Origin: Sunxiuqinia dokdonensis | Lineage (GTDB): Bacteria; Bacteroidota; Bacteroidia; Bacteroidales; Prolixibacteraceae | Assembly (NCBI RefSeq): GCF_001270965.1 | Contig: NZ_LGIA01000145.1 | Span: 1 to 42,532, forward strand | Direction of reading: 5' to 3' | Length of the DNA stretch: 42,532 nucleotides | In this document: in pieces, positions 1-7,206 of the stretch | How positions within the stretch are numbered: position 1 is the stretch's first letter | How the letters are laid out: each line of letters begins with the position of its first letter | Notes under the pieces: model-generated | What the model was told of the DNA's origin: nothing | What the model saw: the letters and a program-made list of their open reading frames with translations, nothing else | The model's database searches: none | Program-made: the position numbers and the translations under genes

Positions 1-32
1 CCTCTTTTTAGACAGCCTCAGCTTTTGTTAAT

Positions 33-1463
33 TTACATTTTCAGTTTCTTTTCGATCTCTTCGACAAAGAACTTGAAATTTTTGTCTGTGTCTTTCAAAT
101 TGTTCACCGTTTTGCAGGCGTGCAATACTGTGGCGTGGTCTTTATTGCCAATTTGTGCTCCAATCGAAGCCAGCGAGGTTTTGGTCAGGCTTTTGGAGAA
201 GTACATGGCCAACTGCCGGGCCTGAACAATCTCACGTTTGCGGGTTCGGGCCTGCAGCGAATCAACCGGCATGTTGAAGTAGTCGCACACCACTTTCGAG
301 ATATAATCGATGGATAACTCGCGTTTGGAACTCTTAACCAGTTTGTTAACCATGTCGCTGGCCAGTTCAATGGTGACCTCTTTCCGGTTTAAGGTTGATT
401 GGGCCAGCAACGACACCAGTGCTCCTTCCAGTTCGCGCACATTGTTTCCAATATGGGAAGCAATGTATTCCAAAACTTCGTCATTAATTTCAATACCGTC
501 TTTGTATGTTTTGCGCTTCAGAATTTCCATACGCGTTTCAAAATCCGGCATTTGCAAATCTGCTGTCAAGCCCCATTTAAAGCGCGAAAGTAAGCGCTGT
601 TCCATTCCTTTCAGTTCGATTGGCGGCTTGTCCGAGGTTAATATTAGTTGCTTTCCGCTTTGGTGTAGATGATTGAAAATGTGAAAGAAAGTTTCCTGCG
701 TTTTTTCCTTTCCTGCAAATTCGTGCACATCGTCAAGGATCAGCACATCAATCATCTGGTAAAAGTGAAGAAAATCATTTCTGTTATTGTTGCGAATAGC
801 TTCGGTGTACTGGGTTTGAAACTTGTTGGCGTTGACGTACAGAACGATCTTGTCGGCAAACCGTTCTTTTACCTCAATACCAATGGCGTGTGCCAGGTGC
901 GTCTTTCCCAGTCCTGAGTTTCCGTAAATCATCAGTGGGTTAAAAGCGGTTCCCCCCGGATTTTGAGCCACGGCATAGCCGGCACTTCGTGCCAGACGGT
1001 TGCATTCGCCTTCCACAAAATTTTCGAAGGTGTTGTCAGCTTTCAACTGCGGATCAACCTGAAGTTTTTGAATCCCGGGAATGATAAAGGGATTCCTGAT
1101 GGAAGCCTTCCCCTCTGTTTTCAGCGGAATATTAAGTGGTTTATTTTGAATTTTGCTGTTGTTGGTTGTCGGGTACTTAACCGTGTATGGCTGCGAATTG
1201 CTTTGGTTGTTTCCCATCACCACAACGTATTCAAGTTTGGCGTCGTTTCCCACTTCTTTTCGAAGGGTTTTGCGCAGCAAGTCTATGTATTGCTCTTCCA
1301 AATATTCATAGAAGAATGGACTTGGCACTTGAATGGTTAGTACTTGATCGTTAATTTTTACCGGTACGATTGGCTCAAACCATGTTTTAAAACTAATTGT
1401 AGGAACATTATCTTTAATTACAGTAAGACAGCGATTCCATACAGCAAGATGATTGTTACTCAT
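33..1463 (-). CDS. dnaA: Chromosomal replication initiator protein DnaA
   Basis: This is the AAA+ ATPase that binds DnaA boxes and opens the replication origin. The 476-residue product has an N-terminal helicase-loading domain (about 1-90, with the AVWNRCL and FKTWFEP motifs), a poorly conserved linker (about 90-140), a Walker A box GNSGLGKT at 181-188, a Walker B box ILDD near 242-245, a sensor-2 motif NVRELEGAL near 341-349, and the C-terminal DNA-binding signature around GNKDHATVLHAC (439-450). The open frame extends 21 codons further upstream, but that part is unlike DnaA. The ATG at 1463 gives the usual MSNNH-type start. No cluster of DnaA boxes (TTATNCACA) is visible in the 275 bp upstream, so the origin is probably elsewhere. 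The neighbour upstream on the same strand is the MCE-type gene. Identity is certain. Confidence 0.98.
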   Translation of the reverse strand: MSNNHLAVWNRCLTVIKDNVPTISFKTWFEPIVPVKINDQVLTIQVPSPFFYEYLEEQYIDLLRKTLRKEVGNDAKLEYVVVMGNNQSNSQPYTVKYPTTNNSKIQNKPLNIPLKTEGKASIRNPFIIPGIQKLQVDPQLKADNTFENFVEGECNRLARSAGYAVAQNPGGTAFNPLMIYGNSGLGKTHLAHAIGIEVKERFADKIVLYVNANKFQTQYTEAIRNNNRNDFLHFYQMIDVLILDDVHEFAGKEKTQETFFHIFNHLHQSGKQLILTSDKPPIELKGMEQRLLSRFKWGLTADLQMPDFETRMEILKRKTYKDGIEINDEVLEYIASHIGNNVRELEGALVSLLAQSTLNRKEVTIELASDMVNKLVKSSKRELSIDYISKVVCDYFNMPVDSLQARTRKREIVQARQLAMYFSKSLTKTSLASIGAQIGNKDHATVLHACKTVNNLKDTDKNFKFFVEEIEKKLKM

Positions 1464-1738
1464 TTTGAACAGCAGGATTAATATATATTCGACAAAAATT
1501 TTCCCTATTTGAATTCCCGAAAGCAAATTTTGTGAAAAAAAAAGTATTAAAAAAATGGAATTTCACTTGACTTTTACCAAACCAATATAACTTGCTTCGT
1601 TGTCAGGTAGTTAAAGATTTTAATTTTTTTATGCTTTATAACATTCAGAATATTAGACAATTACAGCGTCAGATATTTGAAACCATTGAATTTAGAGGAG
1701 GTTGCGTTTTTTGAATTTCTTTAAAAAGATTTCAGATG

Positions 1739-3001
1739 CTAATTTCCTAATTTCTTTAAAGCCTTCTCCAGCCTTATGTTTCGTCCGTTTTTAAAGGCTA
1801 CAATACTCGCATCGGGAAAAATCACTTTTGCCTTGGTGTGAGTTTTCATAATTTTTGCGATATCCGATGTACTGCCAGTAAGATAACTGTAGACGCCCGA
1901 TACTTCAATCTCTTCAACTTGGTCAAAGTCGTTGAAAATAGAACTTTCAGGAGAAAGCCTGGTGGGGCTTGAAATCAGATGCACTTTGAGCACGTAGTCA
2001 CTGTCGTTGCTCGGTTTGCCGGCTTGTGGCGAGACGTACACATTTTTTCCCAAATCGAAAGCTGAAAAATGTACATAGCGTTTTGGATTATTCCGGACGT
2101 CTTTTAGCAGGAAGTCCAAGCTTTGGCTCATTTCGGTTAGGTTGGCGTACAGTTCTTCATCACTCAGCAGCTTGCCGGCCGAACCTTCTCCTGCATTTAC
2201 CTTTTCAATGATGCTGTTGATACCGTCGGCTGTTCCACGCAGTTCAACAATTAAATTGGCCAAATCGGCAGCGGCAAGACTATCGCTGATGGAAGAAAAA
2301 TTGCTGACAATATTTGAAAAATCATCTGCATTTTCATTCAGATTTGCAGTCAGTTCATTGGTGTTCTGAATGATTCCTTTGAGGTTTGTCTTTTCTGAAA
2401 CCATGATGTCGCTCAACTCATTCGAAACAGTTTCGAGGTTGAGTATGGTTTGGTTGATTCGGGTAAAGCTTTCTGACAGGTTTTTCCGGGCTTCGGCATT
2501 AAACACGTAGGTAATGACGGTGATGGCCGAATCGAGGGAAGCCAGAAGCTGCTCTGCTTTATTTTTCAGCGGAAGCACCTGCATGCTGACTTGTTCTTTC
2601 AAATCCTCTTCAATACTTCCGGGAATGGTGTCGCCGGGTTGGTAGTATGCGTTGGATGGGACAATCTGAAGTTTGATCGATTTGGTCCCCATAATATCGG
2701 AAGAAACAATCCGCGCGGCAGAACCTTTGGGAATTTGGAAATCACCTTCGAGTGAAAAACTGACGACCAAACTGCCATCGTTTTGATCTGAAAAATCAAT
2801 TGTTTTCACTTGTCCAACCTGGTATCCGTTGATCATCACGGCGCTGGACTCGATCAATCCATCAATGCGCTCATAAACCACACTGTAGGTCGTGTTCTTT
2901 TTGAAAAAATCGATGCCTTTGAGGTAGTTCATCCCCCAAATGAAAATGGCAAAACTAAAGACGATTAACAGACCTAACTTGGTGTACCTGGAAAGTTTCA
3001 T
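1739..3001 (-). CDS. MCE/MlaD family lipid-transport protein with a C-terminal SPOR-like extension
   Basis: Predicted periplasmic phospholipid-transport substrate-binding protein anchored in the inner membrane. The 420-residue product has one N-terminal transmembrane segment (about 7-25), an MCE domain (about 38-115, with the GLIESSAVMINGYQVG region), then a long helical/coiled-coil stretch (about 130-310). Related Bacteroidota proteins usually finish near the NPKRYVHFS motif, which is present here. This one continues for roughly 85-90 residues. That tail resembles the C-terminus of the adjacent amidase: both have a Tyr-Gly/Thr-Gly turn, a PDA.IVAF motif and a KAL.KL ending. Start chosen at the ATG at 3001, directly before the membrane anchor; the 18 upstream in-frame codons look non-coding. 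It lies 69 bp downstream of the amidase gene on the same strand, probably in one operon. No mlaE or mlaF permease or ATPase gene is in the window. Confidence 0.88.
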   Translation of the reverse strand: MKLSRYTKLGLLIVFSFAIFIWGMNYLKGIDFFKKNTTYSVVYERIDGLIESSAVMINGYQVGQVKTIDFSDQNDGSLVVSFSLEGDFQIPKGSAARIVSSDIMGTKSIKLQIVPSNAYYQPGDTIPGSIEEDLKEQVSMQVLPLKNKAEQLLASLDSAITVITYVFNAEARKNLSESFTRINQTILNLETVSNELSDIMVSEKTNLKGIIQNTNELTANLNENADDFSNIVSNFSSISDSLAAADLANLIVELRGTADGINSIIEKVNAGEGSAGKLLSDEELYANLTEMSQSLDFLLKDVRNNPKRYVHFSAFDLGKNVYVSPQAGKPSNDSDYVLKVHLISSPTRLSPESSIFNDFDQVEEIEVSGVYSYLTGSTSDIAKIMKTHTKAKVIFPDASIVAFKNGRNIRLEKALKKLGN

Positions 3002-3070
3002 AGTTGTTTTCAGCTTGTTTAATACAATATTAGTAAGCATTCCGATAGTATACAAACATCGGTCTGCGAA

Positions 3071-4213
3071 CTATGGTTTTAATTTTCTGAGTGCCTTTTT
3101 CAGCGGAATGGTTTCATCCTGTTCAAAGGCGACAATGAAAGCATCCGGATACAGTGGGACGATTTCATTCTTAATGGCTTGTATCTCTTCAAACGATGAT
3201 GTTTTGCCATAAAAATATTTGTACACCGGATTCATTTGCTTTCGTTCCACGTCCTTCAGTCCTTTGAAGTTCGCGGCTACCGGCTCAATTTTTTTACTGG
3301 TGGCGGCCAGTTGAATGCGGAAGTACACGCCATCAACCTGACTTTCGCTTGTGATCATTTCTTGTTTCGGAGCGGCAGGGATGGCTGCTGTTGTCGTGTT
3401 TGAAGCCAGAAGTTTATAGTCGCTTTTGCTGTCGATGGCTTTTTTATAATCTCGCACAGCCCTGAAGATGGCGGAGGCCAGGTAAGCTTGTCCGTCGTCG
3501 CTGTTCATGTAGTTGGCTTCGTAGTTGTTGCTTAAAAATCCGGCTTCAACCAGTACGCTGGGCATGCTGGTACGCCGCAAAACCAAAAAACCGGCTTGCT
3601 TTACCCCGCGGTCTTTTCGACCAGCCCTGTTCTTAAATTGACTTTGAATTTCTGCCGCCAAGTCGATGCTTTGGTACAGGTGTTCGTCCTGCACCATTTC
3701 AAACATGATGTACGATTCCGAAGAATTCGGATCAAATCCCTGGTAAGTGGTGGAGTAATCATCCTCCATCAGGATAACGGCATTTTCCTTTTTCGCCACG
3801 TCCAGGTTTTCTTCTGTTCTATGTAACCCTAATACAAAGGTCTCGGTTCCGGTAATTGAAGGTGTGCCGCAATAGTTGGCGTGAAGCGAAATAAACAGGT
3901 CGGCTTTGTTTTTATTGGCTATTTCGGCCCGTTCGTGCAATGGCACGAATACATCGCGATCGCGGGTGTAAATGATTTTCACATCGGGCAGATTTTCGCG
4001 CATGTAGTTTCCAAGTTTTAATCCAATTCCCAAAACAATATCTTTTTCCCTGATCTGTTTAAATACTGCACCCGGATCTTTTCCGCCATGACCAGGATCA
4101 ATAATCACGGTGAATGGCTTGTCCGGCGTGTTTGTTCCTTGCGCAACCTGGGAAAAGAGAAAAACAAAACCGGCAAAAACAAAAATCAACTTTTGGCTAA
4201 TATTCATATTCAT
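3071..4213 (-). CDS. N-acetylmuramoyl-L-alanine amidase (Amidase_3) with SPOR-like C-terminus
   Basis: Zinc amidase that cleaves the bond between N-acetylmuramic acid and the stem peptide, used in cell separation and peptidoglycan turnover. The 380-residue product starts with a signal peptide (about 1-26). The Amidase_3 domain (about 34-260) shows the ligand pattern His41 (DPGHGGKDPGA), Glu56 (REKDIVL) and His111 (SLHAN), and the catalytic Glu223 (VEAGFLSN). A Thr/Ala/Pro linker (about 265-290) leads to a domain at about 295-377 with FRIQLAA and PDAFIVAF motifs, which looks like a SPOR-type peptidoglycan-binding fold. Two ATGs lie six bases apart at 4213 and 4207 and the first was taken. It is divergent from the LptD-like gene, with 102 bp between start codons. 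The catalytic residues are intact, so it should be active. Confidence 0.93.
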   Translation of the reverse strand: MNMNISQKLIFVFAGFVFLFSQVAQGTNTPDKPFTVIIDPGHGGKDPGAVFKQIREKDIVLGIGLKLGNYMRENLPDVKIIYTRDRDVFVPLHERAEIANKNKADLFISLHANYCGTPSITGTETFVLGLHRTEENLDVAKKENAVILMEDDYSTTYQGFDPNSSESYIMFEMVQDEHLYQSIDLAAEIQSQFKNRAGRKDRGVKQAGFLVLRRTSMPSVLVEAGFLSNNYEANYMNSDDGQAYLASAIFRAVRDYKKAIDSKSDYKLLASNTTTAAIPAAPKQEMITSESQVDGVYFRIQLAATSKKIEPVAANFKGLKDVERKQMNPVYKYFYGKTSSFEEIQAIKNEIVPLYPDAFIVAFEQDETIPLKKALRKLKP

Positions 4214-4228
4214 AATTGTAGAACGAAA

Positions 4229-4236
4229 CAAAAATA
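4229..4236 (-). promoter_or_regulatory. Candidate -7 element for the amidase-MCE operon
   Basis: On the minus strand this reads TATTTTTG, an exact match to the Bacteroidota -7 consensus TAnnTTTG, and it ends 15 bp before the amidase ATG. No clear TTTG -33 box sits 19-21 bp upstream, so the call rests on the -7 box and its position alone. Confidence 0.4.
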
Positions 4237-4289
4237 GAAATATTAAAATTATTTTGCATTTGTTCGCCCGTTTGTCTGCGTTGAATTTA

Positions 4290-4297
4290 TATTTTTG
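4290..4297 (+). promoter_or_regulatory. Candidate -7 element for the LptD-like gene
   Basis: Exact TAnnTTTG match (TATTTTTG) ending 18 bp before the ATG at 4316, which would leave a very short untranslated leader. The nearest TTTG upstream is spaced 15 bp away, shorter than the usual 19-21 bp, so the -33 box is uncertain. Together with the element at 4229-4236 it makes a compact divergent promoter region. Confidence 0.38.
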
Positions 4298-4315
4298 CAA
4301 ACCAATGTAACCGCA

Positions 4316-6946
4316 ATGGCTAACATTATACCCGATTTGATAAGATTTCGAATTACATATCTGCTGCTTTTTTTCAGTATCTGCTCCTACGCGCAGGAAT
4401 TACCGGACACCATTCCTGTGATTGCTCCTGAGGTGGAATTGCAGCCTGATTCGATACTGCTGGAACAAATGGAAGCGAATCGGGACACCCTGACAGCAGC
4501 TGCCCCGAGGCAGAAAACTGTTCTTGAGGCTCCCATTTCGTATAGTGCCGAAGATTCAATTTTGGTTTCGCTGGACGGGAAAAAGGTTTTCCTATACAAT
4601 AAGGCAGTCGTCACGTATCAAACCATTGAGTTGAAAGCCGACTACATTGAGCTAGATTTGCAAACCAAGGAGGTGTACGCCGAAGGCGTTCCGGATTCTG
4701 CAGAGGTGGTTCAGGGAACCCCCGTGTTTAAAGATGGGAGCGAAGAGTTTGAAAGTAAAACCCTGCGCTATAATTTCGAAACGCAAAAGGGAATTATTAC
4801 CGATGTGAAAACCCAGCAGGGTGACGGTTATGTGCACAGCGACCGGACAAAAAAGATTGACGCCGAATCGTTTATTCTGAAAAGAGGAAAATACACGACC
4901 TGCGATGCAGACCATCCGCACTTTTACTTGCGGATGACCAAGGCCAAGGTCATTTCAAATAAAAAAATCATCACTGGTCCGGCTTATCTGGTGTTGGAAG
5001 ACTTTCCGATCTACTTTCCCATGATTCCATTTGGTTTTTTCCCAAACTCGCCCAGTTATTCGTCAGGAATCATTATTCCGACCTATGGTGAAGAACAAAA
5101 CCGGGGCTTCTTTTTGCGAGAAGGTGGTTATTATTGGGCGGCCAGTCAATATTTCGATCTGACTGTAAAAGGAGATATTTATTCGAAAGGCTCGTGGGGA
5201 AGTAACCTGCACACCAACTATAAGAAGCGGTACAAATTCTCAGGAAGTTTTGATTTTCGTTACAATGTAAACCGGCGCAGCGATCCGGGATTGCCCGACT
5301 ATAGCCGGACTCCGGGATTCTCACTGCAGTGGTCACATTCGCAGGATGCCAAGGCCAACCCGTTTCAAACGTTTTCGGCCAACGTCAACCTGTCAACAAC
5401 AAGTTACGACAAGCAGAACTCGAATGATGTGCAAAGCTACCTGCAAACGACCAAGTCGTCGAGTATTTCCTATTCTAAAAAGTGGGAAAATTCGCCTTTC
5501 AATATGTCATCAAGTTTCAGGCACTCACAAAACTCGCGTGATTCGACCATTTCATTGAGTTTTCCGGAACTGACGTTCTCCATGTCGAAGATTTATCCGT
5601 TTAAGCAAAAGGGCAGGATCGGCGCTGCCAAGTGGTACGAAAAAATTGGTTTTAGCTACACGGGAAACATTAAAAACTCGATTACGGCGCATGAAGAAGA
5701 AATTCTGAAAAAGTCGTTGATCACAGACTGGCGCAACGGCTGGAAACACTCCATTCCCATCTCGCTGCCCAATTTCAATTTGCTGAAACACATCAACATC
5801 AGTCCAAGCATCAGTTACTCGGAGCGCTGGTACACCAATTATATTGAGCAAAATTATGCCTACGATCATATCGCTCAAAAGGGAACTTTGTGGGAGGATA
5901 CCATTTACGCGTTTAAGCGGAACTACAATTATTCGTTCTCGCTGAGTTCGCAAACCAATATTTATGGGATGTATCTGGTTAAGAACCCCAACTCGCGGGT
6001 GAAAGCCATCCGGCATAAAATGTCGCCCTCGGTGAGCCTGAGCTACAATCCCGATTTTACCGATCCTAAATACGGCTTTTGGGATACTTATATTGATGAG
6101 AATGGAAGAGAAGTTGCCTACAACCGGTTTCGCGACGGTATTTTTGGTTCGGCCACCGGACGAGAAAGTGGTTCGATCAATTTTGGGTTGACCAACAACC
6201 TGGAAGCCAAAGTCGCGGCTAAAAGTGACACGATTGCCTCGGACGAAGATAAATTTCAGAAAGTAAAAATTATCGACAACCTCGGTTTTAGCGGTTCCTA
6301 TAACCTCATTGCGGATTCGTTGAACCTGAGTAATATCCGGATTAACGGGCGGACGACCATTAAAGGAGTCAACCTGAATTTTGGTGGAACGCTGGATCCT
6401 TATGCGACGGATTTAAACGGTAACAAAATCAATAAGTACATGTGGAATGAAGCTTCCGGATTATCGAAGCTCGGGCGCTTAACCAATGCCAACCTGTCGT
6501 TTGGAATGTCTTTCAAATCAAAAAAGAAGGAAGACGAACAAACGGAAGGCGAAGGCGAGAATGTGGAGCAAATCGTTCATCCGGATGGCTACATTGAGTA
6601 TTACGATTTTGATATTCCCTGGGATTTCCGCTTCGACTACAGTTTAAGCTATTCCAAGCGAAGCCCCTACCACGATGCGCAGATTAACCAGAGTTTAAAC
6701 TTTAGCGGACGTCTGAACCTGACCCGCGAATGGAACATGTCGCTGACCACCAACTTTGATGTGCAGGCCCGCGAATTCTCCTTCACCACTTTCAATGTAA
6801 ACCGGCGGCTGCACTGCTGGAACATGAGTTTTAACTTCGTGCCGTTCGGACAGCGAAAAAGCTACAGCTTCACAATCAATGCCTCATCGGCCATGCTGAA
6901 AGACCTCAAGATTGACAAGCAACGCAGCTGGTTTGATAACCGTTGA
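4316..6946 (+). CDS. LptD-like outer-membrane LPS assembly protein
   Basis: Predicted outer-membrane barrel that inserts lipopolysaccharide into the outer leaflet. The 876-residue product has a signal peptide ending near CSYAQE. An OstA/LptA-like beta-jellyroll region follows (about 80-190, around LDGKKVFLYNKAVVTY, LKADYIELD, AEGV and TLRYNFETQKG). The rest is a long beta-barrel (about 200-870) rich in alternating aromatic strands, with a conserved IPFGFFP stretch near its beginning. This architecture is typical of the Bacteroidota putative LptD, which is longer and more divergent than the proteobacterial protein. The ATG at 4316 was preferred over an upstream in-frame ATG at 4295 because the latter overlaps the probable promoter. 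The gene is followed almost at once by the 21-bp tandem repeat, with no clear terminator. Confidence 0.88.
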   Translation: MANIIPDLIRFRITYLLLFFSICSYAQELPDTIPVIAPEVELQPDSILLEQMEANRDTLTAAAPRQKTVLEAPISYSAEDSILVSLDGKKVFLYNKAVVTYQTIELKADYIELDLQTKEVYAEGVPDSAEVVQGTPVFKDGSEEFESKTLRYNFETQKGIITDVKTQQGDGYVHSDRTKKIDAESFILKRGKYTTCDADHPHFYLRMTKAKVISNKKIITGPAYLVLEDFPIYFPMIPFGFFPNSPSYSSGIIIPTYGEEQNRGFFLREGGYYWAASQYFDLTVKGDIYSKGSWGSNLHTNYKKRYKFSGSFDFRYNVNRRSDPGLPDYSRTPGFSLQWSHSQDAKANPFQTFSANVNLSTTSYDKQNSNDVQSYLQTTKSSSISYSKKWENSPFNMSSSFRHSQNSRDSTISLSFPELTFSMSKIYPFKQKGRIGAAKWYEKIGFSYTGNIKNSITAHEEEILKKSLITDWRNGWKHSIPISLPNFNLLKHINISPSISYSERWYTNYIEQNYAYDHIAQKGTLWEDTIYAFKRNYNYSFSLSSQTNIYGMYLVKNPNSRVKAIRHKMSPSVSLSYNPDFTDPKYGFWDTYIDENGREVAYNRFRDGIFGSATGRESGSINFGLTNNLEAKVAAKSDTIASDEDKFQKVKIIDNLGFSGSYNLIADSLNLSNIRINGRTTIKGVNLNFGGTLDPYATDLNGNKINKYMWNEASGLSKLGRLTNANLSFGMSFKSKKKEDEQTEGEGENVEQIVHPDGYIEYYDFDIPWDFRFDYSLSYSKRSPYHDAQINQSLNFSGRLNLTREWNMSLTTNFDVQAREFSFTTFNVNRRLHCWNMSFNFVPFGQRKSYSFTINASSAMLKDLKIDKQRSWFDNR

Positions 6947-6975
6947 TCAACAGTTCAGGCAAACTTTAATGCCAG

Positions 6976-7206
6976 TTCCGATACGTCTAAGTGTGACATC
7001 GACATCTCTCGATGCCTCATCGATACATCTAGTTGTGATATCGACATCTCTCGATGCCTCATCGATACATCTCGATGTGACATCGACACCTATCGATACC
7101 TCATCGATGCATCTGGATGTCATATCTACACCTCTCGACGACTCATCGATATGTCTAAGCATGGCATCGACACCTCTCGATGTCAAATCGAAATGGTTGA
7201 CACTGG
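6976..7206. repeat. Eleven-copy 21-bp palindromic tandem repeat
   Basis: Eleven contiguous units begin every 21 bp from 6976 to 7186 and fill the space between the LptD-like gene and the receptor gene, ending exactly at the receptor stop codon. Two unit types alternate, roughly CATCGACATCTCTCGATG plus CCT and CATCGATACATCTCGATG plus TGA, giving a 42-bp super-period. Most units contain CATCGA...TCGATG arms separated by six bases and could form a small hairpin. Because 21 is a multiple of three, reading frames stay open on both strands and encode degenerate seven-residue repeats. These were not taken as genes. The first and last units are the most diverged, which suggests in-place expansion followed by decay. 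Confidence 0.9.

Noticed and set aside
1464-1738. Replication origin upstream of dnaA
   Set aside because: No DnaA-box cluster (TTATNCACA or near matches) was found; the gap is only AT-rich.
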